From the NCBI RefSeq assembly GCF_020700235.1, contig NZ_CP085306.1, positions 1 through 64,000 of the forward strand: a DNA stretch of 64,000 nucleotides, read 5' to 3'. The stretch is from Haladaptatus pallidirubidus (GTDB lineage: Archaea; Halobacteriota; Halobacteria; Halobacteriales; Haladaptataceae). Positions 1 to 8,133 of this stretch are shown piece by piece (the stretch's first letter is position 1; the number at the start of each line of letters is the position of its first letter). The position numbers and the translations under genes were made by a program. The notes below the pieces were generated by a model. It was given only the letters and a program-made list of their open reading frames with translations, was not told the origin of the DNA and did not search any database.

Positions 1-68
1 CCAAGATTGTTCACAAATCACTCAGGGACTTGACTTCGAGACACTCACCCTGTCCGCCTGTAGATAGC

Positions 69-149
69 TTTCCTCCATTTCCTACGATTCCTATGATTCC
101 TTTATTTCCAATAGAATCTGGATTTCCTTTTGTTCCTATATTCCCAAGG
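69..149. repeat. 9-bp tandem repeat cluster 1 upstream of parA
   Basis: About nine in-phase 9-bp units of the form TTTCCTAYG/ATTCCTATG lie upstream of the parA start. An open frame runs through them but encodes only a Pro/Phe-rich extension that no ParA has, so I treat the stretch as non-coding. Phased short repeats beside a parA gene are typical of a centromere (parS/parC) or of an operator for the ParB-like partner. The role is inferred. Confidence 0.7.
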
Positions 150-201
150 ATATTATCAAATCATAGGCAAATTTGGGGCCAACTTTTCTATTCCTTAACA
201 A

Positions 202-264
202 TTTCCTATGTCTCCTATGATTCCTTCGTTCTCTACGATTCCTTGAATTCCTACAATTCCTTAG
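202..264. repeat. 9-bp tandem repeat cluster 2 upstream of parA
   Basis: Seven further in-phase 9-bp units (TTTCCTATG, TCTCCTATG, ATTCCTTCG and so on) end about 30 bp before the chosen parA ATG. They have the same consensus and orientation as cluster 1. The position fits an operator and/or centromere read by the small protein encoded downstream of parA. Confidence 0.7.
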
Positions 265-296
265 AATTAAATAGCTGTTCTGAGTCAAATGCTGAT

Positions 297-1094
297 ATGA
301 GCACCCGTATCGCAGTGTCCTGTCAAATGGGTGGAAGCGGGAAGACAACAACATCGATAAATCTTGCCGGAGCACTTGGCAACTACAACAAGGATTTTGA
401 GGTCTTACTGGTGGATACAGATCCCCAAGGAACGGCAACAGAAGGCACTGGGTTTACCGATGTATACCATTCCGAAGATGTTTCACTCTACGATGTGCTG
501 ACCGACATCGATGAACAACAGAAGGTGAACGATCTTATCCTCAGTCATGAGGAGTTTGACGTACTTCCCTCCCATGAACTGATGTTTGGAGTCGAACGTG
601 AACTCCAATCTTCTCCAAAGACAGAAGAGCGTCTCGACGGAGTTCTCGATGCTCTCGAGAGGAGCTATGACTACGTGATTCTGGACACACCACCGCATTT
701 GGGGCCACTGACGAACAACGCATTGGTAACTGCAGACGGATTGGTCGTACCAGCGAAACCAGTTCGCCGGAGTATCCGAGCACTCGAAACGCTGTTTGAA
801 CAAGTCGGAATTATCGAGAAACACTTCTCCAGCATTGACCGGCTTGGAATGTTGGTAAATGACATTCAGTACCCTGTAGACGGTGATACTCAAGAAATGC
901 TAGATTGGTTCACTCGCTTTGAGGACGGTCTCGGCGTGTACCAAATCCGAAATCGTGTCGCTATCAAACGAGCCTGGAACAACGGTGTGAGCATTTTCGG
1001 CCATGAGGAAGAGTGTGATATGGAAGAGGTGTACGATGAATTTGCGACAGATATCGTTGCGGGAACTCGCCAGGAGATGATTATCGATGAGTGA
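297..1094 (+). CDS. parA: ParA/Soj-family partition ATPase
   Basis: A ParA-family ATPase of 265 residues, expected to drive segregation of the replicon with its partner encoded immediately downstream. The ATG at 297 is chosen because the protein then opens with MSTRIAVS, the usual beta strand before the P-loop; the longer frame from position 30 reads through repeats. Visible motifs are a Walker A-like MGGSGKTTT near residue 11, the DTDPQGTAT Walker A'/B region near 44, and DTPPHLGPLTNNAL further on. Oddly, the ParA signature lysine before GG (normally KGG) is Met. The stop overlaps the start of the next gene by 8 bp, so the two are co-translated. Confidence 0.88.
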   Translation: MSTRIAVSCQMGGSGKTTTSINLAGALGNYNKDFEVLLVDTDPQGTATEGTGFTDVYHSEDVSLYDVLTDIDEQQKVNDLILSHEEFDVLPSHELMFGVERELQSSPKTEERLDGVLDALERSYDYVILDTPPHLGPLTNNALVTADGLVVPAKPVRRSIRALETLFEQVGIIEKHFSSIDRLGMLVNDIQYPVDGDTQEMLDWFTRFEDGLGVYQIRNRVAIKRAWNNGVSIFGHEEECDMEEVYDEFATDIVAGTRQEMIIDE

Positions 1095-1473
1095 TGAAGA
1101 ACTGGAAGAACGTGGTTCTCGACTAGAACAAGCGATGTTTGGCAGTCAAACGGAGGACCAATCAAAGGCATCGGAATCAAAGGAACCGAAGGGAGTAGAG
1201 GAAATAGAGGAAACGGAGGAAGCAAAGGAGACAGAGAGAGATGAATCGAGGTCAAAAGACGATAGTACCCTCGTCGAGGAAACCCACGATCTTCACATGT
1301 ATCTCCCTGAGTCACGTTATCAAGAATTGATGAGTTTCTATAAGATCTTAGACGGAGAGTACTACCGAGAGCATGGGAAAGACCTTGAGAAGAATCGCGG
1401 ATACTTCGATGCAGTGATCGCGACAGCACTAACACACGAAGACGAAATTCGTGAACGGCTTCTCGATGAGTGA
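1087..1473 (+). CDS. small ParB-like/centromere-binding partner (putative)
   Basis: A 128-residue acidic protein that overlaps the 3' end of parA. This is the position normally held by a centromere-binding protein. Residues 1-60 are low-complexity and Glu/Lys/Thr-rich. Residues 65-128 look folded (HMYLPESRYQELMSFYK, then a helical tail) and could bind DNA or dimerise. I recognise no named family. The low-complexity part is encoded by 9-bp repeats of the same AGGAA-type consensus as those upstream of parA. The function is inferred from position only. Confidence 0.6.
   Translation: MSDEELEERGSRLEQAMFGSQTEDQSKASESKEPKGVEEIEETEEAKETERDESRSKDDSTLVEETHDLHMYLPESRYQELMSFYKILDGEYYREHGKDLEKNRGYFDAVIATALTHEDEIRERLLDE
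1172..1234 (+). repeat. 9-bp repeat cluster 3, inside the ParA partner gene
   Basis: Seven in-phase 9-bp units (AGGAACCGA, AGGGAGTAG, AGGAAATAG, AGGAAACGG, AGGAAGCAA, AGGAGACAG) lie in the partner gene. They are the reverse complement type of the upstream TTCCT clusters. Because 9 bp is three codons, the array also codes for Glu-rich tripeptides. Confidence 0.6.
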
Positions 1474-1573
1474 GTAAGCTCACGAGTTTTGAATCATCTG
1501 CGTTCAACCACACCGCACTTCCGCAGTTTGGGTTATTAAACAGACACCGAGCACCTCAGTTTGGATGTGAGTC

Positions 1574-1599
1574 ACCACAGCAGTTTTCCTGAGTTAGTC
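1574..1599 (+). promoter_or_regulatory. ORB-like element, family 1, at the 3' end of the first orc gene
   Basis: Contains CAGCAGTTTTCCTGAGTTAG, nearly identical to the elements at 2963-2988, 3057-3080, 3207-3230 and 3269-3300. It overlaps the stop codon of the convergent-strand Orc1/Cdc6 gene. It is probably an Orc1/Cdc6 binding site, judged by repetition and location. Confidence 0.6.
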
Positions 1600-2877
1600 T
1601 TTGATACCACGAACGTCAATATTCACCCATTGGAGATTCCGATCCTCGAATGCATCTTTTACCTTCCGTGGGTTGACGTCATCACTAAATTCGTGCTCAT
1701 TCCACTGGCCACCACCGACACCCTTGTTATGGTCAATCGTATTCACAAAGCCGAACATGACCAATTTGGACAGGTGGTTGAACATCCCACGCTGAGTGAG
1801 CGGCTCCTTTCCAGTCTCTGCATTGTAGGTTCGAACAACGCGCGCGTATGCAGCGTGGATCGTTCGCGTCCGAGCTGGTGTGAGGCCCGCTTCGTCAAGA
1901 TGAGCGAGAGCCTTCAGAATATAGAGCTTCTCGTCATCTTGATCAACGATGGACTCTACGATATTTCCATACTCGAGATCCTTGTCGGCTTGTCGAATGT
2001 GCTTTTCCTCGATCTGTTGTGATCCATTTTCTTCAGCTATTTCCGCTGAGCGTCGAAGGAGCCGAATCGCTCTTCGTGCACTCCCTGACGCCTCCTTATA
2101 CGCCAGGGCTGAACACAGGTTGATCGTCTCTTGGGTGTACGCGGTGTCGTAAAGAGCCAGATCCGCGCGAGTGCTAAGAATTTGACCCAATTCGCCAGCA
2201 TCGTAGGCTGGGAACTTGATTTCTGTCTCACACAGACTATCTTTCACCTTCGGTGAGAGGTTCTTTCGGAATGTGTAATCGTTGCTAATGCCAATCACAC
2301 CAACTCGAACGTTTTCAACGTAGCCGATGTCTCGAGAACGGGGGAGTTCATACAGAAGGGTGTCATCGTCTCCGATTTTATCGACTTCGTCCAAGATAAC
2401 GAGGACAGTGCCGTCAAGTTTGTCGAGTTCCTCGTACATGATATCATAGACGTCCTGTGGAGCATAGCCCGTCCCCGTGATGCGGTTACCGGTATCCCGA
2501 AGACGATTCACGATTCCGACAGCAACTTGGTATGACGAGGTTTTGTGATCACCGGTGGTGAAGTTCTCACAGTTGATCCAAATGACGGTGAGCGACACTT
2601 GCTCGGATTCGGGAAGACGCTTGTTCTTCTGTTCGATGTCCTGTTCGAGATTTTGTCGGAGATACTTCGTTGCAGCTGTCTTCCCGACACCAGTATCCCC
2701 GTAGAGAAAGGCATTCTGTGGAGGACGTCCTTTATATATGGGTTTGAAAACACTCGTGTACTGCTCAAGAACATTATCTCGGCAAATGATTTGTTGTGGC
2801 GTGTAATCCTCCTCGAGTACATCTGCGTTCTGTATTAGCTCGACGTCGTCAGCGAAGATTGAATCAATATCGTCCAT
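1594..2877 (-). CDS. orc: Orc1/Cdc6 replication initiator (first copy)
   Basis: An AAA+ initiator of the archaeal Orc1/Cdc6 family, about 427 residues from the ATG at 2877; an in-frame ATG at 2907 would add 10 residues but places the start inside an AT-rich promoter-like stretch. Motifs are Walker A GDTGVGKTAATK, Walker B VLVILDEVDKI, sensor 1 GVIGISNDYTFR, and a C-terminal winged helix ending in GFVNTIDHNKGVGGGQW. It would bind ORB elements and load the helicase. Family 1 ORB-like repeats lie at both ends of the gene, and the cluster upstream has origin character. Confidence 0.93.
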   Translation of the reverse strand: MDDIDSIFADDVELIQNADVLEEDYTPQQIICRDNVLEQYTSVFKPIYKGRPPQNAFLYGDTGVGKTAATKYLRQNLEQDIEQKNKRLPESEQVSLTVIWINCENFTTGDHKTSSYQVAVGIVNRLRDTGNRITGTGYAPQDVYDIMYEELDKLDGTVLVILDEVDKIGDDDTLLYELPRSRDIGYVENVRVGVIGISNDYTFRKNLSPKVKDSLCETEIKFPAYDAGELGQILSTRADLALYDTAYTQETINLCSALAYKEASGSARRAIRLLRRSAEIAEENGSQQIEEKHIRQADKDLEYGNIVESIVDQDDEKLYILKALAHLDEAGLTPARTRTIHAAYARVVRTYNAETGKEPLTQRGMFNHLSKLVMFGFVNTIDHNKGVGGGQWNEHEFSDDVNPRKVKDAFEDRNLQWVNIDVRGIKD

Positions 2878-2913
2878 GTCAGTATGTAGTGATATGCCCA
2901 ACGTCATTAATCT

Positions 2914-2940
2914 TTTCCCGAGTTTCCCGAGTTTCCTGAG
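2914..2940. repeat. 9-bp repeat cluster 4 in the orc promoter region
   Basis: Three perfect-phase copies of TTTCCCGAG/TTTCCTGAG just upstream of the first orc gene. They share the period and the TTCC core of the par repeats and also resemble half of the family 1 ORB, so either Orc or the Par partner could bind here. Confidence 0.5.
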
Positions 2941-3310
2941 TCACGGCGATTATATAACACTCACACAGCGGTTTTCCTGAGTTCGTGGTCTTCATCAGTA
3001 TCGAAGCAAGGATATTCATGTTGTTTACTTATAAATGAATGTCATTTTGGTGTCTTTTAACTCAGGAAATCTGCTGTCAGACGTACCAACGTCTGTTCTT
3101 TTGGCGGGGAAAAGGTACCAGCAAATACTACTACTATACATAGTTTTATAATAGATAGTAGTAGTACCGCTAGATCAAGATGAAACGGAGGCAACCGTGT
3201 CTCGTGGTTAACTCCGGAAAAGTGGTGTGTAAGGAACAACAACTGCCGAGTCCACCCTTTCTTCGTGTGGATAACTCAGGAAAACCGCTGTGTGAGAGGG
3301 GGGGGTTAAA
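2941..3310. other. putative replication origin 1 (ORB family 1)
   Basis: A gene-free region upstream of the first orc gene. One ORB-like element (core CAGCGGTTTTCCTGAGTT) is on the plus strand at 2963-2988 and three are on the minus strand at 3057-3080, 3207-3230 and 3269-3300, so they converge. The last is followed by a G run, as in archaeal ORBs. Between them lies an AT-rich stretch with inverted arms TACTACTACTAT (3126-3137) and ATAGTAGTAGTA (3155-3166), a good unwinding-element candidate. Origin function is inferred from this architecture. Confidence 0.75.
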
Positions 3311-3511
3311 GACCTCCTTGATTGGAAACCAGGAATACAATGATATAAAACAGATAGCTTTCTCTGTGACTGTTTAAACGATATAATGGTATACGATTGG
3401 CGTAGACTGGAAGATGAGATTATGGTCGATAGAGAGTCTTCAGAATGCGTGGTTTCGGACGATTTAGTAAGCGGGAACTGCTTCAGATTAGCTCTCAAAC
3501 GACCCATCTTA

Positions 3512-3812
3512 TTAAATAAGCAACTGTTTCGGGGATCTCCATAGAACGCCGCCAGTGTTGCCACTGAGAGCGACTGCTGTTCTACCGGACTGAGCTGCCT
3601 TCTCCCCGATTCCCGTCGCCTTCTTTAGTAGCGTGAGCGTGTTGTCAGCCGTTACCATCGGCGAGTGTTCGTATTCGTCGGTCAGAGCAACCTGAACGAG
3701 GTGGTTGACCGCTCGCTAGATCGATGTGATGAGTAAGACGGTGTGCGTGGGATTTCGTCGCTTCTTCGATCCGCCTTTTTGAGAATCGTTTGTGCACCTT
3801 CTATCCGGGTAT
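3512..3812 (-). pseudogene. unidentified gene relic
   Basis: The minus strand shows protein-like stretches in two frames: LNTRIEGAQTILKKADRR upstream, then after a frame change and stop, ERAVNHLVQVALTDEYEH followed by a Gly-rich tail ending near 3512. The amino-acid mix looks coding, but no intact start or single frame joins the pieces. I do not recognise the family. 3310-3510 shows nothing convincing. Confidence 0.3.
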
Positions 3813-4259
3813 TCAGCATTCGAGGGTCTCAGCGACGGCCTGATAGTCGTAGGTCGTAACCTCAAACCGGTTGCCATACGGATCGTGGAAGTAGATCGAA
3901 AATGATAGATCATGATCAACGATGTCTTCTTGGCTCACTTGGTTCCCGCCATCGGTGATCAACATCTCCTCAATCCGGTCAACAAATTTCAAGAATCCCA
4001 CCCCATCAACACGAAACGCAATATGCTGCTCAACATCGGCTTCCTGTAATCTAGACGACTGTCCCTCGAACACTGCTAGCATGGTTCTGCCACTATCGCT
4101 AGAGATCATCAACGGACCTCCTTCATCAGCCCATTTCTTATACTCACGACAGATCTCAAGCCCTAGAACCTGCTTATACCATTGAGCTGCTTCGTATCGG
4201 TCGGGAACGAATAGTGTGACATGATCGATCTGTTCGACCTGAAAATTACCTGTACTCAT
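3813..4259 (-). CDS. VOC-family (glyoxalase/bleomycin-resistance-like) protein
   Basis: 148 residues with the paired beta-alpha-beta-beta-beta fold signature of the VOC superfamily. It begins QIDHVTLFVPDRYEAAQWY with a metal-ligand His, has QHIAFRV in the middle and ends in the typical YFHDPYGNRFEVTTYDY. Members are metal-dependent isomerases, dioxygenases or resistance proteins; the substrate cannot be told here. It starts 2 bp after the stop of the RidA-like gene in the same operon, divergent from an HxlR regulator, so a reactive-metabolite or detoxification role is plausible. Confidence 0.85.
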   Translation of the reverse strand: MSTGNFQVEQIDHVTLFVPDRYEAAQWYKQVLGLEICREYKKWADEGGPLMISSDSGRTMLAVFEGQSSRLQEADVEQHIAFRVDGVGFLKFVDRIEEMLITDGGNQVSQEDIVDHDLSFSIYFHDPYGNRFEVTTYDYQAVAETLEC

Positions 4260-4261
4260 CG

Positions 4262-4657
4262 TTATTTCACCGCCGTGGGTTCGATCTCTATTAAGAGTTC
4301 AGGAAACGCCAACCGCTCCACCCCCAGCAGTGTACAAGCAGGCTGACATTCGACCGGCGCTAAGCGATCCATAATCACATCCCAGTGCTCAAAACAGAGA
4401 TCAACATCCGTGGCGTAACAATCGAGTCGCACCACGTCCGTAAGGTCGAAGTTCGCCTCTGTCAGCACTCGTTCTATGTTGTCCAGTGCTTGAATGATTT
4501 GGGCACGCATGTCATCAGGGTGAACTCGGTTGCCTTCGGCATCAATGGACGTCTGCCCCGAACAATACAGAACTCGCTCTCCATGACTGATCTCAATTGC
4601 TTGAGAGTACCCCATTTCATCTTGCCAATCCCATGGATTGATGAGTTGTCGTTCCAT
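4262..4657 (-). CDS. RidA/YjgF-family protein
   Basis: 131 residues from the ATG at 4657, which has GAGG-like Shine-Dalgarno bases upstream; the frame is open for 19 more codons. RidA-family features are YSQAIEI, VLYCSGQTSIDAEGN, QALDNIERVLTEANFDLTDV and a C-terminal ACTLLGVERLAFPELLIEIE. The family hydrolyses reactive enamines/imines or acts in related degradation pathways. The conserved substrate-binding Arg of canonical RidA is not clear here: the tail has ACTLLGVERLA, so it may be a divergent subgroup. Co-transcribed with the VOC gene. Confidence 0.85.
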   Translation of the reverse strand: MERQLINPWDWQDEMGYSQAIEISHGERVLYCSGQTSIDAEGNRVHPDDMRAQIIQALDNIERVLTEANFDLTDVVRLDCYATDVDLCFEHWDVIMDRLAPVECQPACTLLGVERLAFPELLIEIEPTAVK

Positions 4658-4845
4658 ATGATTACCCTCGCTCCTCAAAGAGAACGCACCCGACGGACAG
4701 ACTGATCGTTCCAAGGTTGGTTTTGAACGACATCAGGTTCTCACCTCCTGACGAGGCGTCAAGGAGTGAATATGCTGTACGGTAGTTTGCCGGTAGTTCG
4801 GTCGCATCTGTGATTCCATCACACTACTAGGGTAGAACCCGAATG

Positions 4846-4891
4846 TATATATACGCTAGTTGACATTGATGTAAGCGGGTGACATCGATGT
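4846..4891. promoter_or_regulatory. TATA box and direct-repeat operator of the HxlR gene
   Basis: TATATATA at 4846-4853 is followed by two copies of TGACATYGATGT at 4861-4872 and 4880-4891, 19 bp apart (about two helical turns). The second overlaps the HxlR start codon. The layout suggests autoregulation by the HxlR protein and perhaps control of the divergent ridA-VOC operon. Confidence 0.5.
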
Positions 4892-5247
4892 CCACCGAGA
4901 CAGATCAGCAACGCCAGCAAACCGACGAGGAGTCAGGGCAATGCTCGCTCATTCGCCCACTGATGCAGATCGGCTCGGAGTGGCGACTGGCCGTTTTGTA
5001 CGTACTCCAAGATGGAGAGACTCGGTTCACCGAATTGAAGCGCTCGACTGGAGCAAACCCGCGCACCCTCTCCCGAGTACTTGATGACCTCGGTGAGATG
5101 GGCTTTGTGGATCGTCGGTTGGAAGAAGACGCCCCAGTAGCAACATACTATAGTCTGACCCCGAAGGGGACTTCACTCAGTCCTTTGTTCGACGATATCG
5201 AGGCCTGGGCCGACGAATGGTTAGATACACAGATGGACGAAGAGTAG
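4888..5247 (+). CDS. HxlR-family winged-helix transcriptional regulator
   Basis: 119 residues from ATG 4888; a GTG three codons upstream is possible. HxlR hallmarks are CSLIRPLMQIGSEWRLAVLY with the WRLAVL core, then FTELKRSTGANPRTLSRVLD (recognition helix), MGFVDRR and YYSLTPKGTSL. It is divergent from the RidA/VOC genes, and its own start is covered by a direct repeat, so it probably controls both sides. The effector is unknown. Confidence 0.88.
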   Translation: MSTETDQQRQQTDEESGQCSLIRPLMQIGSEWRLAVLYVLQDGETRFTELKRSTGANPRTLSRVLDDLGEMGFVDRRLEEDAPVATYYSLTPKGTSLSPLFDDIEAWADEWLDTQMDEE

Positions 5248-5943
5248 CTCTGAGCCTCTCGGAGCTGGAGCCAGCGATTCGTTTACCGTTCTATATTCCA
5301 CATCTATCTATGAATAGATAATTTAATTGAACATTTATGGTGATTTAATCAATCACGGGAGAAAAGTTCCTATCAATCCAAGCGATTATGTTTGACCTAG
5401 TTGCCTACTGCACTATATGAATATCCGGTCGAGTCAACATCGAAGATCAACCCAACCGCTATCACAGCCACAATGTGTGAGGAGAGCAAGAATAGAGACT
5501 AAGCTGAAAGATAGTCCCTTCTTAGACACCATTCGCACTGATTGGGCTATGCATTGAGTGCTTCAGTCTAAACTTTGACCAGCGGAAAAATGAGACTACA
5601 CCGGAAATAGCGAACCTAAAATGCATGATTTCAGCCAATCTGGCCCTCTGCAAGCGCTTCAAATTGGAGTTTAGACATCGATTCAGATTACTATTCTAAC
5701 AATTACCTGATCCAAGGGGTGTTCGAACCAGACCTTAGCAATGGTCTGAACATCCTCTTCGAGAGCACCAAGCGAACTTCGGTCATACAGCGATGTCGTG
5801 TTGTACGCTGGCCACTCTCGGTACGAGCTCGTTGCAATCGTTCGAAAGACAGTACGTCGCGAAGTCGGCGTCGAAGCCATTGGTTGGATGCTTCTGTTTC
5901 GAGCGCAAGAGCCTATCTATACTGATCAGTTCAGGGGAATGAT
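5248..5943. other. long intergenic stretch, no convincing gene
   Basis: About 700 bp, AT-rich in the first half. The only candidate is a minus-strand frame at 5683-5880 (65 codons, starting MASTPTSRRTVFRTI). It has no recognisable family and no clear promoter and is probably a fragment or chance frame. Confidence 0.4.
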
Positions 5944-6537
5944 TTAGCATTCGGTCGCCTCAAAATACTCTTCACGGGAGATCGTATATCTGTGAACATC
6001 AGCAACGGTGTCCGACAGCGGAAGCCAATTACGGAGAAGACCTTCGTATTGGCCGCCATACCGTTCGACGTATTTGCTGATCGCCCGTCGAGACTTCTCG
6101 TTCCCATCGATATGGGCGGCAACGATGAGCTCAAGATCGAGCTGGTCGAACGCCACGGAAAAGAGTGCATCGGCCCGTTCACCGGAATATCCGCGACCCC
6201 AAAATTGCTTGTCGAGAAAAATGCCAAGATTGGCAAACCGCTTTTCCCAATCTGGATACAGCCCTGTCGTTCCGGCGATGTCCCCTGCCCCATCTTCCTC
6301 GTCCTTCGGTCGGATCACGTATTTTGCACCCTCGACATCGTCCCACAGTCGTTCAGCCTTGTCTACATAATCATATGTCTCTTTCATCGTCTCGTGGGGC
6401 GCCGAATCCCAATACTCGAACATCTCCTCCGTATCGTCTCCATCGGAGTAGAGTTCGTGAAGGACGAATACATCGACGGAATCGTGCGAAATTCGTTCAA
6501 GGTTGAGTCGGTCCGTCTCGAGGCGTTCAGGGAACAT
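5944..6537 (-). CDS. GNAT-family N-acetyltransferase (RimJ/RimL type)
   Basis: 197 residues starting FPERLETDRLNLERIS, the usual opening of RimJ/RimL-type acetyltransferases. It continues with AGDIAGTTGLYPDW, then NLGIFLDKQFWGRGYSGER with the Q/R-x-x-G-x-G/A acetyl-CoA loop (WGRGYSGE), and NEKSRRAISKYVERYGG. It transfers an acetyl group from acetyl-CoA to an amine, either a protein N-terminus or a small molecule; the acceptor is unknown. It is a single gene next to the ORB repeats of the second orc gene. Confidence 0.88.
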   Translation of the reverse strand: MFPERLETDRLNLERISHDSVDVFVLHELYSDGDDTEEMFEYWDSAPHETMKETYDYVDKAERLWDDVEGAKYVIRPKDEEDGAGDIAGTTGLYPDWEKRFANLGIFLDKQFWGRGYSGERADALFSVAFDQLDLELIVAAHIDGNEKSRRAISKYVERYGGQYEGLLRNWLPLSDTVADVHRYTISREEYFEATEC

Positions 6538-6738
6538 AGAGTTTCTCCTCTGTCGGAAGCAATAAATGTTGTATGTAGCAGCTTCAGCTTTGTTGCAGAC
6601 TATCCCGATTGAATGATCCGATCAATAAGCACTTTCTCTGTATCGGCTATTCCTGTGAAGTCCTGTTGAAACGAAGTGACGAGACAAGCGCTACTTCCAT
6701 ATGCATTGTATGTCGCAGTCGCAACTTCTGCGTAGCCG

Positions 6739-6827
6739 GACACCCCACTCTGTCCAATGTCTTTTACAATACACCCCACTTCGTCCAGTGTCTGACGCTT
6801 GCAAGACATTGGACAAGGTGGGGTGTC
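6739..6827. promoter_or_regulatory. three ORB-like elements, family 2, downstream of the second orc gene
   Basis: Elements with core CCCCACNNNGTCCARTGTC are at 6739-6761 (+), 6770-6792 (+) and 6805-6827 (-). The last ends 1 bp before the Orc stop codon. The same sequence recurs upstream of the gene at 8134-8155 and 8320-8347. They are probably binding sites for the adjacent Orc protein. Confidence 0.65.
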
Positions 6828-6828
6828 A

Positions 6829-8046
6829 CTACGACAGTTGATCTCCGAACCGTTTTTGGATTGATTCGGTTTTTCCCACAATGTCTACTGTCTCCTCAAG
6901 TGCTTCCAAAAGGAGTTCTGGACTCGTATCGAGACTGTATTCGTAATACCGACCACCTGCTTCTCCCTTGTTCCGTTCTGTACGGCTCGCGATTCCAAGC
7001 ATAGCTAACTCACCAAGATGGTCACGCATTCGGCGTGGAACAAGTGGATCAACCGCAGCACGCTCGCAGACCATTTCGTATTGGGGTTGCACATCACGAG
7101 CGCGGGTTGGGGTTTTCCCCTCTTCATTCAGTATCAAGAGTGCGTAGAGAACGAGCTGACCTTGGTGAGTAAGTCCATTGACGCCTTCAACAACACGGCT
7201 TTTCTCAAGCGAATCACGTGCTTCATCGACGTGTGCTTCAGTGAGTTGTTCAGCCTGATGTTCAACACCAATATCACCAGTTTCCATCAAAAGGTCAAGG
7301 CTCTGCCGAGCGTCACCAGCATCTTTTGCACCATATGCTGCACATTTCGCGATGACAGCATCAGGAACAACACCATCATGGAACGCGATGTCTGCGCGTT
7401 GCCGAAGAATGTCACGTAATTCAGCTGCTTCGTACGCTGGAAATTGGAGTTCCTTTTCACAGAGACTCGATTGAACCTTTGAAGAGAGTCCTTCGCGGAA
7501 TTTGAAATCGTTTGAGATTCCGATGATACCGACCTTTGCCTCTGTGAGGTTTCCATTTGCCCTTGCACGAGGAATTTGATAGAGAATGGAATCATCATTG
7601 ATATGGTCGACCTCATCAAGAACAATGATTACTGTACTGCCAACCTTATCGAGTTCCTCCCAGAGCATTTCGTAAATTTGGCGCTTTGAGTACCCAGTCG
7701 TGACATGCTCTTCTGAGGAACGAAGTTCGTTAATCAATTGAATTGCTACTTGGTAGCTCGTGGAGAGATCTTCACAATTTGTCCGAATTGTTGTAATATC
7801 GACATCATGTTCTTCTGCGTCCGATTGAAGTTCTGAAAGGAGATATCCTGTACAGGCTGTCTTACCCACGCCTGCTTTTCCATAGAGAAAGATGTTCGAT
7901 GGCTGATCGCCATTGATCACGGGCTGGAGTGCAGAAATATATTGCTGCAGTTCCTCATCACGACCTACGATTTTCTCAGGTTGATAATCCTCGCGTAGGA
8001 TATCCCGGTCACGATAGATGTTTGTATCTGGCTCGAACAGCCCCAT
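6829..8046 (-). CDS. orc: Orc1/Cdc6 replication initiator (second copy)
   Basis: 405 residues from the ATG at 8046, where the protein starts MGLFEPDTNIYRDRDILRED as in other haloarchaeal Orc proteins; the frame extends to 8151 but only through the ORB repeats. Motifs are Walker A GKAGVGKTACTG, Walker B VIIVLDEVDHI, sensor 1 GIIGISNDFKFREG and a C-terminal winged helix with RRMRDHLGELAMLGIASR. It is clearly diverged from the first copy. It is flanked by its own ORB family, so it probably serves a separate origin. Confidence 0.93.
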   Translation of the reverse strand: MGLFEPDTNIYRDRDILREDYQPEKIVGRDEELQQYISALQPVINGDQPSNIFLYGKAGVGKTACTGYLLSELQSDAEEHDVDITTIRTNCEDLSTSYQVAIQLINELRSSEEHVTTGYSKRQIYEMLWEELDKVGSTVIIVLDEVDHINDDSILYQIPRARANGNLTEAKVGIIGISNDFKFREGLSSKVQSSLCEKELQFPAYEAAELRDILRQRADIAFHDGVVPDAVIAKCAAYGAKDAGDARQSLDLLMETGDIGVEHQAEQLTEAHVDEARDSLEKSRVVEGVNGLTHQGQLVLYALLILNEEGKTPTRARDVQPQYEMVCERAAVDPLVPRRMRDHLGELAMLGIASRTERNKGEAGGRYYEYSLDTSPELLLEALEETVDIVGKTESIQKRFGDQLS

Positions 8047-8133
8047 TGAACCAAGTCTCGTGAGATAGGGTAATAAAACCACCGCGTCTACTGTGTCTCG
8101 TGTGTCCGGTGTCCTAATTCTCGTAGTGCCCCC

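Noticed and set aside
30..296. N-terminal extension of ParA in the same frame
   Set aside because: The 89 extra residues are Pro/Phe/Ser-rich, encoded by 9-bp repeats, and precede the normal ParA start. Treated as non-coding DNA.
5683..5880. 65-codon minus-strand ORF
   Set aside because: No homology recalled, no promoter, isolated in an otherwise empty region; not annotated as a gene.
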